This document shows, piece by piece, positions 1 to 7,755 of a stretch of DNA of 11,461 bases. The position numbers and the translations under genes were made by a program. The stretch is from BRHc4a sp049325055. GTDB lineage: Bacteria > Bacillota > Desulfotomaculia > Desulfotomaculales > Desulfocucumaceae. Location of the stretch: positions 1-11,461 of the forward strand of contig JBMOPB010000026.1 in NCBI GenBank assembly GCA_049325055.1, given 5' to 3'. Below the pieces are notes generated by a model. The model was given only the letters and a program-made list of their open reading frames with translations, was not told the origin of the DNA and made no database searches. Position 1 is the first letter of the stretch; the number at the start of each line of letters is the position of its first letter.

Positions 1-46
1 ACAGATATGTTCTTCCTGTTTTCCTTCGCGACACTTTCAGGTTCAT
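1..46 (-). CDS. Transposase N-terminus, probably IS1634 family (partial, runs off the left edge)
   Basis: Read on the minus strand, an ATG at 46-44 opens a frame that stays open to the window edge and gives MNLKVSRRKTGRTYL. A basic start ending in a GRTYL-like motif resembles the first residues of IS1634-family DDE transposases as I remember them. Only 15 codons are visible, so no catalytic residue can be checked. A GGAG ribosome binding site lies at 59-56, nine bases before the ATG, and an extended -10 promoter lies further upstream, which supports a real start. The gene points away from rpoB and forms part of an insertion sequence lying against the end of rplL. It could instead belong to another DDE family such as IS4. 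The family name is an inference from a short motif. Confidence 0.55.
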   Translation of the reverse strand, partial: MNLKVSRRKTGRTYL

Positions 47-130
47 ATGGCTACTCTCCAATCTAACCAATCTCAATAGATAATTCTATTATATCATATT
101 CACGGATATTCCGCCACATATATATGAACC
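40..130 (-). repeat. 9-bp inverted repeat covering the transposase start codon
   Basis: GGTTCATAT at 40-48 is the exact inverse of ATATGAACC at 122-130. In minus-strand RNA the upstream arm would pair with the arm that contains the transposase ATG (46-44). The upstream arm lies before the predicted transcription start near 81, so only read-through RNA from outside the element would contain both arms. This matches the logic known for IS10 and IS50, whose transposase starts are hidden in read-through transcripts; its use here is inferred. Confidence 0.45.
88..97 (-). promoter_or_regulatory. Extended -10 promoter of the transposase gene
   Basis: The minus strand reads TGATATAAT, a perfect extended -10 (TGn plus TATAAT at 93-88). 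The -35 at 17 bp spacing is TGGCGG, a poor match, as often tolerated with a TGn element. Transcription would start near position 80-82, about 35 nt before the transposase ATG. Confidence 0.5.
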
Positions 131-138
131 TAAATCAC

Positions 139-178
139 AAAAAAAATTCCCTCTAAGCTTTATGCCTCAAGGGATTTT
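139..178 (-). terminator. Terminator-like hairpin facing inward in the insertion sequence
   Basis: On the minus strand TCCCT pairs with AGGGA (170-174 with 148-152). An inner AGGC/GCTT stem closes an ATAAA loop, and a run of eight T follows (146-139). The outer AAAA/TTTT adds pairing with one bulge. It stands between the element tip and the transposase promoter, so it would stop transcription entering the element from outside but not the transposase's own transcript. Confidence 0.5.
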
Positions 179-209
179 GGTTTTCTCTAGTCAACTATGC
201 TGTTAAACT

Positions 210-272
210 AACGAGGCCAATTCCATAAAGACCAAGCTGGAAGAACAGGGCGCCAAGGTGGAAGTAAAGTAG
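210..272 (+). pseudogene. rplL: Orphan 3' fragment of rplL (ribosomal protein bL12), last 20 codons
   Basis: The frame 210-269 encodes NEANSIKTKLEEQGAKVEVK and ends with TAG at 270-272, which is the characteristic C-terminal end of ribosomal protein L7/L12. Upstream the frame hits TAA at 204-206 and the sequence no longer resembles L12, because an insertion sequence begins there. bL12 is the stalk protein that recruits translation GTPases and is essential or nearly so. The full gene must therefore exist elsewhere, most simply just beyond the far end of the element, outside this window. The fragment keeps the intact rplL terminator downstream. The L12 identity of these codons is clear. Whether they are a target-site duplicate or the severed end of the working gene cannot be seen here. 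Confidence 0.8.
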
Positions 273-292
273 TTTTTTGGAATATGAAATTT

Positions 293-328
293 AAAGAAGG
301 AATTGGCAAATGCTAATTCCTTCTTTTT
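293..328 (+). terminator. Rho-independent terminator after rplL
   Basis: A perfect 12-bp stem (293-304 with 315-326) encloses a ten-base loop that can itself add G-T, G-C and C-G pairs. The stem ends in a run of five T (324-328). It is placed 20 nt after the rplL stop and before the rpoB promoter, the position of the known rplJL-rpoB attenuator or terminator in bacteria. Its A-rich left arm also makes it partly bidirectional. Confidence 0.85.
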
Positions 329-361
329 ATGAAAAAATCTTAAAAAAAAATAATGAAATTC

Positions 362-390
362 TTGACAGAAGAAAAACTATATGCTAAGAT
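362..390 (+). promoter_or_regulatory. Strong rpoBC promoter with extended -10
   Basis: A perfect TTGACA -35 (362-367) is followed after 17 bp by TAAGAT (385-390), preceded by TG at 382-383 (extended -10). The predicted start is near 396-398. As the last promoter-like site before rpoB and just after the rplL terminator, it would let rpoBC be transcribed independently of the rplJL genes, from which the insertion sequence now separates it. Confidence 0.8.
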
Positions 391-396
391 TGTTAA

Positions 397-581
397 ATCG
401 TTTGCGAAAAGAAATTCTTCCAAATAAAGGGTTGACCGTGGTAACATTGTGTATCCGGTGGTTTTATTCGGGGAATAATATTCTAGATATGGTTTTTGTT
501 TTTTGAATTAAAGCGAGGTTTTTGGTTATCGAGGACCTTGCTTTTCGTTGTTTGGTTTATGAGTTTTAATCTGTTGGGGGT
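397..581 (+). promoter_or_regulatory. rpoB 5' leader with an attenuator-like hairpin
   Basis: This AT-rich, non-coding leader of about 185 nt lies between the predicted start and the rpoB initiation region. Near its end a 10-bp stem with one G-T pair (510-519 with 535-544, loop of 15 nt) is followed by a T-rich stretch broken by G and C (545-560). It resembles a weak terminator and could attenuate rpoBC transcription. A short ACCG/CGGT pairing lies at about 435-459. No riboswitch class is recognisable, and no gene is seen here. Confidence 0.4.
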
Positions 582-3500
582 GTGGCGCATTACATGTATT
601 CTGAAATGATGGGAATGAGGGAACGGAAGAACTTCGGCAAATTGAGGGAAGTCCTGGAACTGCCGAACCTCATAGAGGTTCAAAGAAATTCATACAACTG
701 GTTTTTACGGGAGGGCCTGAAAGAGGTTTTTGACGACATTTCACCCATTCAGGATTTCACCGGAAACCTCGTTCTGGAGTTTCTTGACTATACCCTTGGT
801 GAACCAAAGTACACCGTCGAGGAATGCAAGGAGAGAGATGTTACATTTGCCGCTCCCCTGCGCGTTAAAGTACGTCTCATAAACAAGGAGACCGGGGAGG
901 TCAAGGAACAGGAAGTCTTCATGGGAGATTTTCCCCTGATGACGGAAAAGGGAACCTTTATCATAAACGGCGCCGAGAGGGTGATCGTTAGCCAGCTTGT
1001 AAGATCGCCGGGGGTTTATTTTGGCGATTTGCTTGACCCCAGCGGTAAACGGCTCTTTACCGCCACCATTATTCCCAACAGAGGAGCCTGGCTGGAATTT
1101 GAGACCGATGTAAACGACCATATATTCGTCCGCATTGACCGGACCAGAAAGATTCCGGCCACGGTACTGGTCAGGGCTCTGGGGTACGGCACCAAGGCGA
1201 AAATAGCGGAGTTGTTCGAGGATAATCCGCATATACTGGAAACGCTTACAAGGGATAATTCAGACTCCGAGGAAGAGGCTCTGGTAGAGATATATAAAAG
1301 GCTCCGGCCCGGTGAGCCGCCTACGGTGGAAAGCGCAAGATCGCTTTTGGACGCGCTCTTCTTTGATCCGAAGAGGTATGACCTTGCCAGCGTGGGCCGT
1401 TATAAGATACAGAAAAAGCTGAAGCACGGGATACTTTACCGTTACAAGGAAGACGGAAGACCCGGTGAAGAGTTTGACCAGTACCTTAAAAAAATGGTCC
1501 CGGTGGACCGGGAGTTTATAAGGGAACTGGTTTCGGAAGATATTATCCAGACCGTCAAATATCTCCTGAACCTGATAGATGGTCAGGGGACGGTTGATGA
1601 CATAGACCATCTGGGCAACAGAAGGCTCCGATCAGTGGGCGAACTGCTTCAGAACCAGTTCAGGATCGGCCTTTCCAGAATGGAGAGGGTTGTCAGGGAA
1701 AGGATGACCATTCAGGATGTTGATGTTATAACACCCCAGGTGCTTATCAACATCAGGCCGGTGGTTGCCGCCATCAAAGAATTCTTTGGTTCCAGCCAGC
1801 TTTCGCAATTTATGGACCAGACCAACCCCCTGGCGGAATTGACCCATAAAAGAAGGCTTTCCGCTTTGGGTCCCGGGGGCTTGAGCCGGGAGCGGGCGGG
1901 ATTCGAGGTCAGGGACGTGCACCACTCCCACTACGGGCGCATGTGCCCCATCGAGACCCCGGAAGGTCCCAACATTGGACTGATAGGTTCGCTCAGTACA
2001 TATGCCAGGATTAATGAGTTCGGCTTTATTGAAACCCCGTACAGAAAAGTGGATAAGGAAAACAGGCGGGTTACTGAAGAAATTTTGTACCTTACGGCTG
2101 ATGAGGAAGAGGGGCATATTATCGCCCAGGCCAACGCCCCTCTGGATGAAAACGGTTATTTCCTTGAAAACAGGGTTAATGCCCGGCATGGCCGTGACAT
2201 CCTTGTGGTGTCCACCGACCGGGTGGATTTCATGGACGTGTCCCCGAAACAGGTGTTTAGTGTGGCAACTTCGCTTATCCCCTTCCTGGAGCACGACGAC
2301 GCCAACCGCGCTCTGATGGGAGCCAACATGCAACGGCAGGCCGTTCCTCTTTTAAAGGCCCAGGCTCCGCTGGTGGGCACGGGCATAGAGTACAAGGCGG
2401 CCAAGGATTCAGGGGTGGTTGTGCTCTCCAAGACCGACGGCGTGGTGGAGAGGGTGACCGCCAACGAGATTTCCGTAAGGTCTGATGAGGGCAGGGTTCA
2501 TACGTATAAACTGCACAAGTTCAAACGTTCCAACCAGGGAACTTGCATAAATCAGAAACCCATTGTGGCAAAAGGTGAGAGGCTTACAAAGGAACAGGTA
2601 ATAGCCGACGGCCCGTCAACCGACATGGGCGAGCTGGCGCTGGGGCGGAACGTGCTGGTGGCCTTTATGCCCTGGGAGGGTTACAATTACGAGGACGCCA
2701 TACTTGTAAGCGAGAAGGCCGTTAAAGAAGACTTTTTCACCTCCATTCACATAGAGGAATACGAGTGTGACGCCCGGGACACCAAGTTGGGCCCTGAAGA
2801 GATCACCAGGGATATACCCAATGTCGGCGAGGAAATTTTGAAGGATTTGGACGACAGGGGAATCATCAGGGTGGGAGCTGAGGTAAGGCCCGGCGATATA
2901 CTGGTGGGTAAGGTGACTCCTAAGGGTGAAACGGAGCTGACAGCGGAGGAGCGGCTCTTGAGGGCTATATTCGGTGAAAAGGCCCGGGAGGTGCGGGACA
3001 CTTCACTTAGGGTCCCCCACGGGGAGTCCGGAAAAGTGGTGGACGTTAAGGTCTTTTCCAGGGAAAACAGCGATGAGCTGCCTCCGGGTGTAAATCAGCT
3101 TGTAAGGGTTTACATCGCCCAGAAGAGGAAGATTTCCGAGGGAGACAAAATGGCGGGCCGCCATGGCAACAAGGGGGTTATTGCCCGGATTCTGCCGGAG
3201 GAGGATATGCCGTTCCTTCCCGACGGCACTCCCATTGAGATTGTTCTCAACCCCCTGGGTGTGCCCTCAAGGATGAACTTGGGGCAGGTGCTTGAGTCCC
3301 ACCTCGGGTGGGCGGCCAAAGCCCTGGGATATCACGTGGCCACCCCGGTATTCAACGGCGCCCTCGAGGAAGATATATTGAACGCGCTGAAGGAAGCGGG
3401 GCTTCCCGATAACGGGAAGATAACGCTGTATGACGGGAGAACCGGAGAGCCCTTTGACAACCCTGTTACGGTAGGATATGTATACATGCTTAAGCTGGCC

Positions 3501-4022
3501 CACCTGGTGGATGACAAGATACACGCCAGGTCCACGGGACCATATTCACTGGTTACGCAGCAGCCGCTGGGCGGTAAGGCGCAGTTCGGCGGGCAGCGTT
3601 TCGGCGAGATGGAGGTCTGGGCGCTGGAGGCGTACGGCGCGGCTTATACACTTCAGGAAATACTCACGGTAAAGTCCGACGACGTGGTGGGACGGGTTAA
3701 AACATATGAGGCCATCGTCAAGGGGGAGAATGTTCCCGAACCGGGCGTGCCGGAATCTTTCAAGGTGTTGATCAAGGAATTGCAAAGCCTTGGCCTTGAC
3801 GTCAAGGTTTTGTCCGAGGATGACCGGGAAATTGAAATAAAGGAAATCGAAGAGGATATAGGCGAAGCTGCTAAGGATCTCGGCCTGGATCTGACAGAAG
3901 GCGAGTTCTTCCCCGAAGCCGAAGATTATGACAGCGAAAGCGAAGAACCGGAGGAAGAGGAAGATTTCAGTGACGAGTTCCTGGAAGAGAACTTCGACAT
4001 TGATGAGGATGAGACAGTTTAA
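582..4022 (+). CDS. rpoB: DNA-directed RNA polymerase subunit beta
   Basis: The beta subunit forms, with beta', the catalytic cleft of RNA polymerase and binds rifampicin. The 1146-residue product aligns throughout with Firmicutes RpoB and lacks the large proteobacterial insertions. The rifampicin pocket spans about residues 404-429; Q409, D412, H422, R425 and S427 correspond to E. coli Q513, D516, H526, R529 and S531, all wild type. The motif GDKMAGRHGNKG at 854-865 carries the two conserved active-centre lysines K856 and K864. The C-terminal anchor follows (GGKAQFGGQRFGEMEVWALE), then a strongly acidic tail (1108-1146). The start is uncertain. GTG 582 has a G-rich stretch only one base before it, whereas ATG 594 sits 11 nt after GGGGGTG (576-582) and may be the true start, giving 1142 residues. 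Clear family similarity begins near residue 13, so neither choice changes the product. Confidence 0.97.
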   Translation: MAHYMYSEMMGMRERKNFGKLREVLELPNLIEVQRNSYNWFLREGLKEVFDDISPIQDFTGNLVLEFLDYTLGEPKYTVEECKERDVTFAAPLRVKVRLINKETGEVKEQEVFMGDFPLMTEKGTFIINGAERVIVSQLVRSPGVYFGDLLDPSGKRLFTATIIPNRGAWLEFETDVNDHIFVRIDRTRKIPATVLVRALGYGTKAKIAELFEDNPHILETLTRDNSDSEEEALVEIYKRLRPGEPPTVESARSLLDALFFDPKRYDLASVGRYKIQKKLKHGILYRYKEDGRPGEEFDQYLKKMVPVDREFIRELVSEDIIQTVKYLLNLIDGQGTVDDIDHLGNRRLRSVGELLQNQFRIGLSRMERVVRERMTIQDVDVITPQVLINIRPVVAAIKEFFGSSQLSQFMDQTNPLAELTHKRRLSALGPGGLSRERAGFEVRDVHHSHYGRMCPIETPEGPNIGLIGSLSTYARINEFGFIETPYRKVDKENRRVTEEILYLTADEEEGHIIAQANAPLDENGYFLENRVNARHGRDILVVSTDRVDFMDVSPKQVFSVATSLIPFLEHDDANRALMGANMQRQAVPLLKAQAPLVGTGIEYKAAKDSGVVVLSKTDGVVERVTANEISVRSDEGRVHTYKLHKFKRSNQGTCINQKPIVAKGERLTKEQVIADGPSTDMGELALGRNVLVAFMPWEGYNYEDAILVSEKAVKEDFFTSIHIEEYECDARDTKLGPEEITRDIPNVGEEILKDLDDRGIIRVGAEVRPGDILVGKVTPKGETELTAEERLLRAIFGEKAREVRDTSLRVPHGESGKVVDVKVFSRENSDELPPGVNQLVRVYIAQKRKISEGDKMAGRHGNKGVIARILPEEDMPFLPDGTPIEIVLNPLGVPSRMNLGQVLESHLGWAAKALGYHVATPVFNGALEEDILNALKEAGLPDNGKITLYDGRTGEPFDNPVTVGYVYMLKLAHLVDDKIHARSTGPYSLVTQQPLGGKAQFGGQRFGEMEVWALEAYGAAYTLQEILTVKSDDVVGRVKTYEAIVKGENVPEPGVPESFKVLIKELQSLGLDVKVLSEDDREIEIKEIEEDIGEAAKDLGLDLTEGEFFPEAEDYDSESEEPEEEEDFSDEFLEENFDIDEDETV

Positions 4023-4086
4023 ATAGACAATTCCCGCTTCAAATTTCGATAAGGTGCCTGGTAAAAACTGAAGGGAGCGTGGTTCC

Positions 4087-7000
4087 TTGCTGGATTTAAA
4101 TAATTTCGACCGCATTCGAATCGGTCTGGCTTCTCCCGATCAGATCAGGGAATGGTCCAGTGGAGAGGTGAAAAAACCCGAAACCATCAACTATCGCACC
4201 CTCAAGCCCGAGAGGGACGGGCTTTTCTGTGAAAGAATTTTTGGTCCCACTAGGGATTGGGAATGTCACTGCGGCAAATACAAGCGTGTCAGGTACAAGG
4301 GTGTTGTTTGCGACCGCTGCGGCGTTGAAGTTACCCGTTCGAAGGTAAGAAGGGAAAGGCTTGGGCATATAGAACTGGCCGCCCCGGTTTCCCATATATG
4401 GTATTTCAAGGGCATTCCCAGCCGCATGGGGCTATTGCTGGACATGTCGCCCCGGGCGCTGGAAAAGGTTCTCTATTTTGTATCTTATATAGTCATCGAC
4501 GGCGGCGATACAGGGCTTATCAAAAAGCAGCTTCTGACCGAGACCGAGTACAGGGAATACCGTGAAAAGTATCCCACCGGCTTCAAGGCGGCCATGGGGG
4601 CCGAGGCAATTCTAAAGCTTCTGGAAGAGATAGACCTTGAAGAGCTGAGCCGGGAACTGCGCCAGGAGTTGAAGGAAGTTACCGGACAGCGCAAGATAAG
4701 GGCCATACGCAGGCTGGAAGTGGTGGAGGCATTCCGCAAGTCGGGAAACCGCCCGGAATGGATGATAATGAAGGTAATCCCGGTTATTCCTCCGGAACTG
4801 AGGCCCATGGTGCAACTGGACGGGGGCAGGTTTGCCACCTCCGACTTAAATGACCTGTACCGCCGGGTAATAAACAGGAATAACCGCTTGAAGAGGCTCC
4901 TGGACCTCGGCGCCCCGGATATTATAGTCCGGAATGAAAAGCGTATGCTTCAGGAAGCGGTGGACGCCCTTATTGACAACGGGCGCAGGGGGCGGCCGGT
5001 AACCGGCCCCGGGAACAGGCCGCTTAAATCGCTGAGCGATATGCTGAAAGGAAAGCAGGGGCGTTTCCGCCAGAACCTTCTTGGAAAAAGGGTTGACTAT
5101 TCCGGACGTTCGGTTATCGTGGTCGGGCCGACGCTTCAGCTTCACCAGTGCGGGTTGCCGAAGGAAATGGCCCTTGAGCTGTTCAAGCCCTTTGTAATGA
5201 AGCGGTTGGTCAATGACGGCCATGCCCACAATATTAAAAGTGCCAAGAGAATGGTGGAGAGGGTTCGCCCCGAGGTGTGGGATGTTCTTGAAGAGGTTAT
5301 CAGCGAGCACCCGGTGCTGCTGAACAGGGCGCCTACCCTGCACAGGCTCGGAATTCAGTCCTTTGAGCCGGTGCTGGTGGAAGGCCGGGCCATACAAATC
5401 CACCCCATGGTCTGTACAGCTTACAACGCCGACTTTGACGGCGACCAGATGGCCGTGCACGTTCCCCTGTCGGCCGAGGCCCAGGCCGAGGCAAGGCTTT
5501 TGATGCTGTCGGCCCACAACATACTTAACCCCAAGGACGGAAGGCCTGTGGCCATTCCCACCCAGGACATGGTTCTGGGAAGTTATTACCTCACCATGGA
5601 AAAACAGGGGGCGCGTGGTGAGGGCAAATACTTTATGGACGCGAACGAAGCCATACTGGCCTATGATAACGGAGCCATAAGCCTGCATGCCAAGATTAAG
5701 GTGCGTATCGATGGCCAGATGCTTGAAACCACTGTGGGTCGGATCATTTTCAATGAAGTAATACCCAGGCAGATTGGTTATATTAACCGTGTGGCGGATA
5801 AAAAGGAACTGAGCAAAATTGTGGATGAGTGCTACAGAGAGCTTGGTTTCGCGGCCACCGGAACACTGCTTGACGGTATTAAAAAGCTGGGGTTCCATTA
5901 CGCCACCAAGGCCGGTGTAACCATCGGCATTTCGGATATAACCATACCGGAGAAGAAAAAGGAAATCATTGCTCAGACCGACCAGGAGGTTGAGAAGGTT
6001 GAGACACAGTACCGCCGCGGACTTATCACCGAGGATGAGCGGTACAGGAAGATTATAGGGCTTTGGAATGACGCCACCGAAAATGTGACCAAAGCCCTTA
6101 TGGAGACGCTTGACCGCTTTAACCCGGTCTACATGATGGCGACGTCGGGAGCCCGGGGTAACATCCAGCAGATCCGCCAGTTGGCCGGAATGAGGGGCTT
6201 GATGGCGGACCCGTCGGGAAGAATTATCGACCTCCCCATCAAGGCTAACTTCCGCGAGGGGCTTACCGTTCTGGAGTACTTCATTTCAACGCACGGCGCC
6301 AGGAAGGGTCTTGCCGATACCGCACTGAGGACCGCAGACTCCGGATATCTTACCCGGAGGCTGGTGGACGTGGCCCAGGACGTTATAGTCCGTGAGGTTG
6401 ATTGCGGAACCACCGAAGGTATAGAAGTCTCCGAAATCAAAGACGGATCGGAAGTCATTGAAAAGCTGGAAGACAGGATCAAAGGCCGTGTGTCCCTTGA
6501 GGATATTGTGGATCCCGGGAACGGGGAAGTATTTGTCAGCAAGGGTGACGTGATTTCCAACAAACAGTCGGACAGGATTGTAAAAATCGGTATTAAAAAA
6601 GTTAAGATACGGTCGGTGCTGACCTGCAAGTCCCGCTACGGCGTGTGCATACAATGTTACGGGAAGAACCTGGCCACAGGGCAGATGGTGGATATCGGGG
6701 AGGCGGTGGGAATTATCGCCGCCCAGTCCATCGGTGAGCCTGGAACCCAGTTGACCATGCGTACATTCCACACTGGTGGCGTGGCCGGTGACGACATTAC
6801 CCAGGGTCTGCCCAGGGTTGAGGAGCTGTTTGAGGCACGTCGTCCCAAGGGGCAGGCCATCGTGGCGGAATTCGAAGGAGTGGCCGAGATCAGGGAAGTA
6901 AAGGGACGCCGTGAAATAGAGATAGTAAGCCAGGACGGCGAGAGGGCCGTGTATCAGGTTCCGTACGGCGCCAGGCTCAAGGTCCATGACGGGGACAAGG

Positions 7001-7614
7001 TGGAAGCCGGGGATGAACTTACCGAAGGATCGGTTAACCCGCATGACCTTTTGAAGATCAAAGGTCCCCAGGGGGTTCAGGTGTACCTTTTGCAAGAGGT
7101 TCAGAGGGTATACAGGCTCCAGGGCGTTGATATCAATGACAAGCACATAGAGGTAATGATCAGACAAATGCTCAGGAAAGTAAAGGTGGAGGAACAGGGA
7201 GACACCGATTTACTTCCCGGCGGCCTGATCGATATATTCGAGCTGGAAAAAGAAAACCAGCAGGTTGAGGCTATGGACGGCGAGATTGCCGTCGGGAAGC
7301 CTGTGCTGCTGGGTATAACCAAGGCATCCCTGGCAACCGACTCCTTCCTGTCGGCGGCTTCATTCCAGGAAACCACCAGGGTTTTAACCGAGGCCGCCAT
7401 AAAGGGCAAGATGGACCCACTGCTGGGCCTGAAGGAGAATGTCATCATAGGTAAACTGGTTCCTGCCGGCACCGGCATGAGCCGTTACAGAAACATAGAG
7501 GTTTTGGATGACTCGACTGCCTTTGACAGTGGTGACAGTATGAAGGACATGGATTACGGGATGGACGGCGAGAACGAGTATCCGGTCAATGATTACGGTG
7601 CGGCGGCTGAATAA
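4087..7614 (+). CDS. rpoC: DNA-directed RNA polymerase subunit beta'
   Basis: The beta' subunit carries the catalytic magnesium site. The 1175-residue product matches the length and layout of Bacillus-type RpoC. The N-terminal zinc ribbon uses C60, C62, C75 and C78. Clamp helices for sigma binding lie at about 258-300. The NADFDGDQ motif at 447-454 gives the catalytic aspartates D449, D451 and D453. A second zinc site uses C773, C847, C854 and C857, and the trigger loop carries M891 and H895 (E. coli M932 and H936). There is no large insertion in the trigger loop. The start is TTG, chosen because the resulting MLDLNNF matches Firmicutes homologues and GGGAG (4073-4077) lies nine bases upstream. 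It follows rpoB by 64 nt with no promoter or terminator visible, so the two are co-transcribed. Confidence 0.97.
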   Translation: MLDLNNFDRIRIGLASPDQIREWSSGEVKKPETINYRTLKPERDGLFCERIFGPTRDWECHCGKYKRVRYKGVVCDRCGVEVTRSKVRRERLGHIELAAPVSHIWYFKGIPSRMGLLLDMSPRALEKVLYFVSYIVIDGGDTGLIKKQLLTETEYREYREKYPTGFKAAMGAEAILKLLEEIDLEELSRELRQELKEVTGQRKIRAIRRLEVVEAFRKSGNRPEWMIMKVIPVIPPELRPMVQLDGGRFATSDLNDLYRRVINRNNRLKRLLDLGAPDIIVRNEKRMLQEAVDALIDNGRRGRPVTGPGNRPLKSLSDMLKGKQGRFRQNLLGKRVDYSGRSVIVVGPTLQLHQCGLPKEMALELFKPFVMKRLVNDGHAHNIKSAKRMVERVRPEVWDVLEEVISEHPVLLNRAPTLHRLGIQSFEPVLVEGRAIQIHPMVCTAYNADFDGDQMAVHVPLSAEAQAEARLLMLSAHNILNPKDGRPVAIPTQDMVLGSYYLTMEKQGARGEGKYFMDANEAILAYDNGAISLHAKIKVRIDGQMLETTVGRIIFNEVIPRQIGYINRVADKKELSKIVDECYRELGFAATGTLLDGIKKLGFHYATKAGVTIGISDITIPEKKKEIIAQTDQEVEKVETQYRRGLITEDERYRKIIGLWNDATENVTKALMETLDRFNPVYMMATSGARGNIQQIRQLAGMRGLMADPSGRIIDLPIKANFREGLTVLEYFISTHGARKGLADTALRTADSGYLTRRLVDVAQDVIVREVDCGTTEGIEVSEIKDGSEVIEKLEDRIKGRVSLEDIVDPGNGEVFVSKGDVISNKQSDRIVKIGIKKVKIRSVLTCKSRYGVCIQCYGKNLATGQMVDIGEAVGIIAAQSIGEPGTQLTMRTFHTGGVAGDDITQGLPRVEELFEARRPKGQAIVAEFEGVAEIREVKGRREIEIVSQDGERAVYQVPYGARLKVHDGDKVEAGDELTEGSVNPHDLLKIKGPQGVQVYLLQEVQRVYRLQGVDINDKHIEVMIRQMLRKVKVEEQGDTDLLPGGLIDIFELEKENQQVEAMDGEIAVGKPVLLGITKASLATDSFLSAASFQETTRVLTEAAIKGKMDPLLGLKENVIIGKLVPAGTGMSRYRNIEVLDDSTAFDSGDSMKDMDYGMDGENEYPVNDYGAAAE

Positions 7615-7692
7615 TATACTCGCCAAAGCTTAATTATTAATTAAAAGTTTTTGTGCAGCACTATGCCTTCCCGCCAGATGAAACAATAATTG

Positions 7693-7721
7693 TTGACAAT
7701 GGTAACTACAGGTGGTAATAT
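7693..7721 (+). promoter_or_regulatory. Near-consensus promoter for rplGB and possibly the str operon
   Basis: TTGACA (7693-7698), a spacer of exactly 17 bp and TAATAT (7716-7721) with TGG before it make an extended -10 promoter. Transcription would start near 7728, only about 13 nt before the GGAGG ribosome binding site of the next gene. No strong terminator is seen between rpoC and this promoter, so rpoBC read-through probably adds to its output. Confidence 0.8.
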
Positions 7722-7755
7722 ATAAAAGTGTCTGGATTTGGGAGGTGTGGCCGTC

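Larger units (their letters stand above)
1..209 (-). mobile_element. End of an insertion sequence inserted at the 3' end of rplL
   Basis: An AT-rich non-coding stretch carries the start of a transposase gene on its left and ends abruptly against rplL codons at about 204-210. This is the end upstream of the transposase; the other end lies outside the window. It holds a promoter, an inward-acting terminator-like hairpin and an inverted repeat covering the transposase start. The exact tip cannot be set because the second terminal inverted repeat is not visible. An in-frame TAA at 204-206 relative to rplL shows that coding homology is lost there. Confidence 0.6.

Noticed and set aside
432..460. 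TTGACC in the rpoB leader as a second promoter
   Set aside because: The sequence 17 bp downstream (CCGGTG) is not a -10, and nearby spacings do not help.
1632..2333. Open frame of 233 codons on the minus strand inside rpoB
   Set aside because: It is antisense to the rifampicin-pocket region of RpoB, with no ribosome binding site or family resemblance noted; treated as a coding shadow.
4846..5898. Open frame of 350 codons on the minus strand inside rpoC
   Set aside because: It lies wholly antisense to a conserved gene, has no recognisable protein similarity, and is explained by GC-rich codon use in rpoC leaving few stops on the other strand.
7630..7644. AT-only palindrome after rpoC as its terminator
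   Set aside because: The stem would be six A-T pairs with no G-C, too weak to terminate. It is more likely incidental AT-rich spacer before the next promoter.
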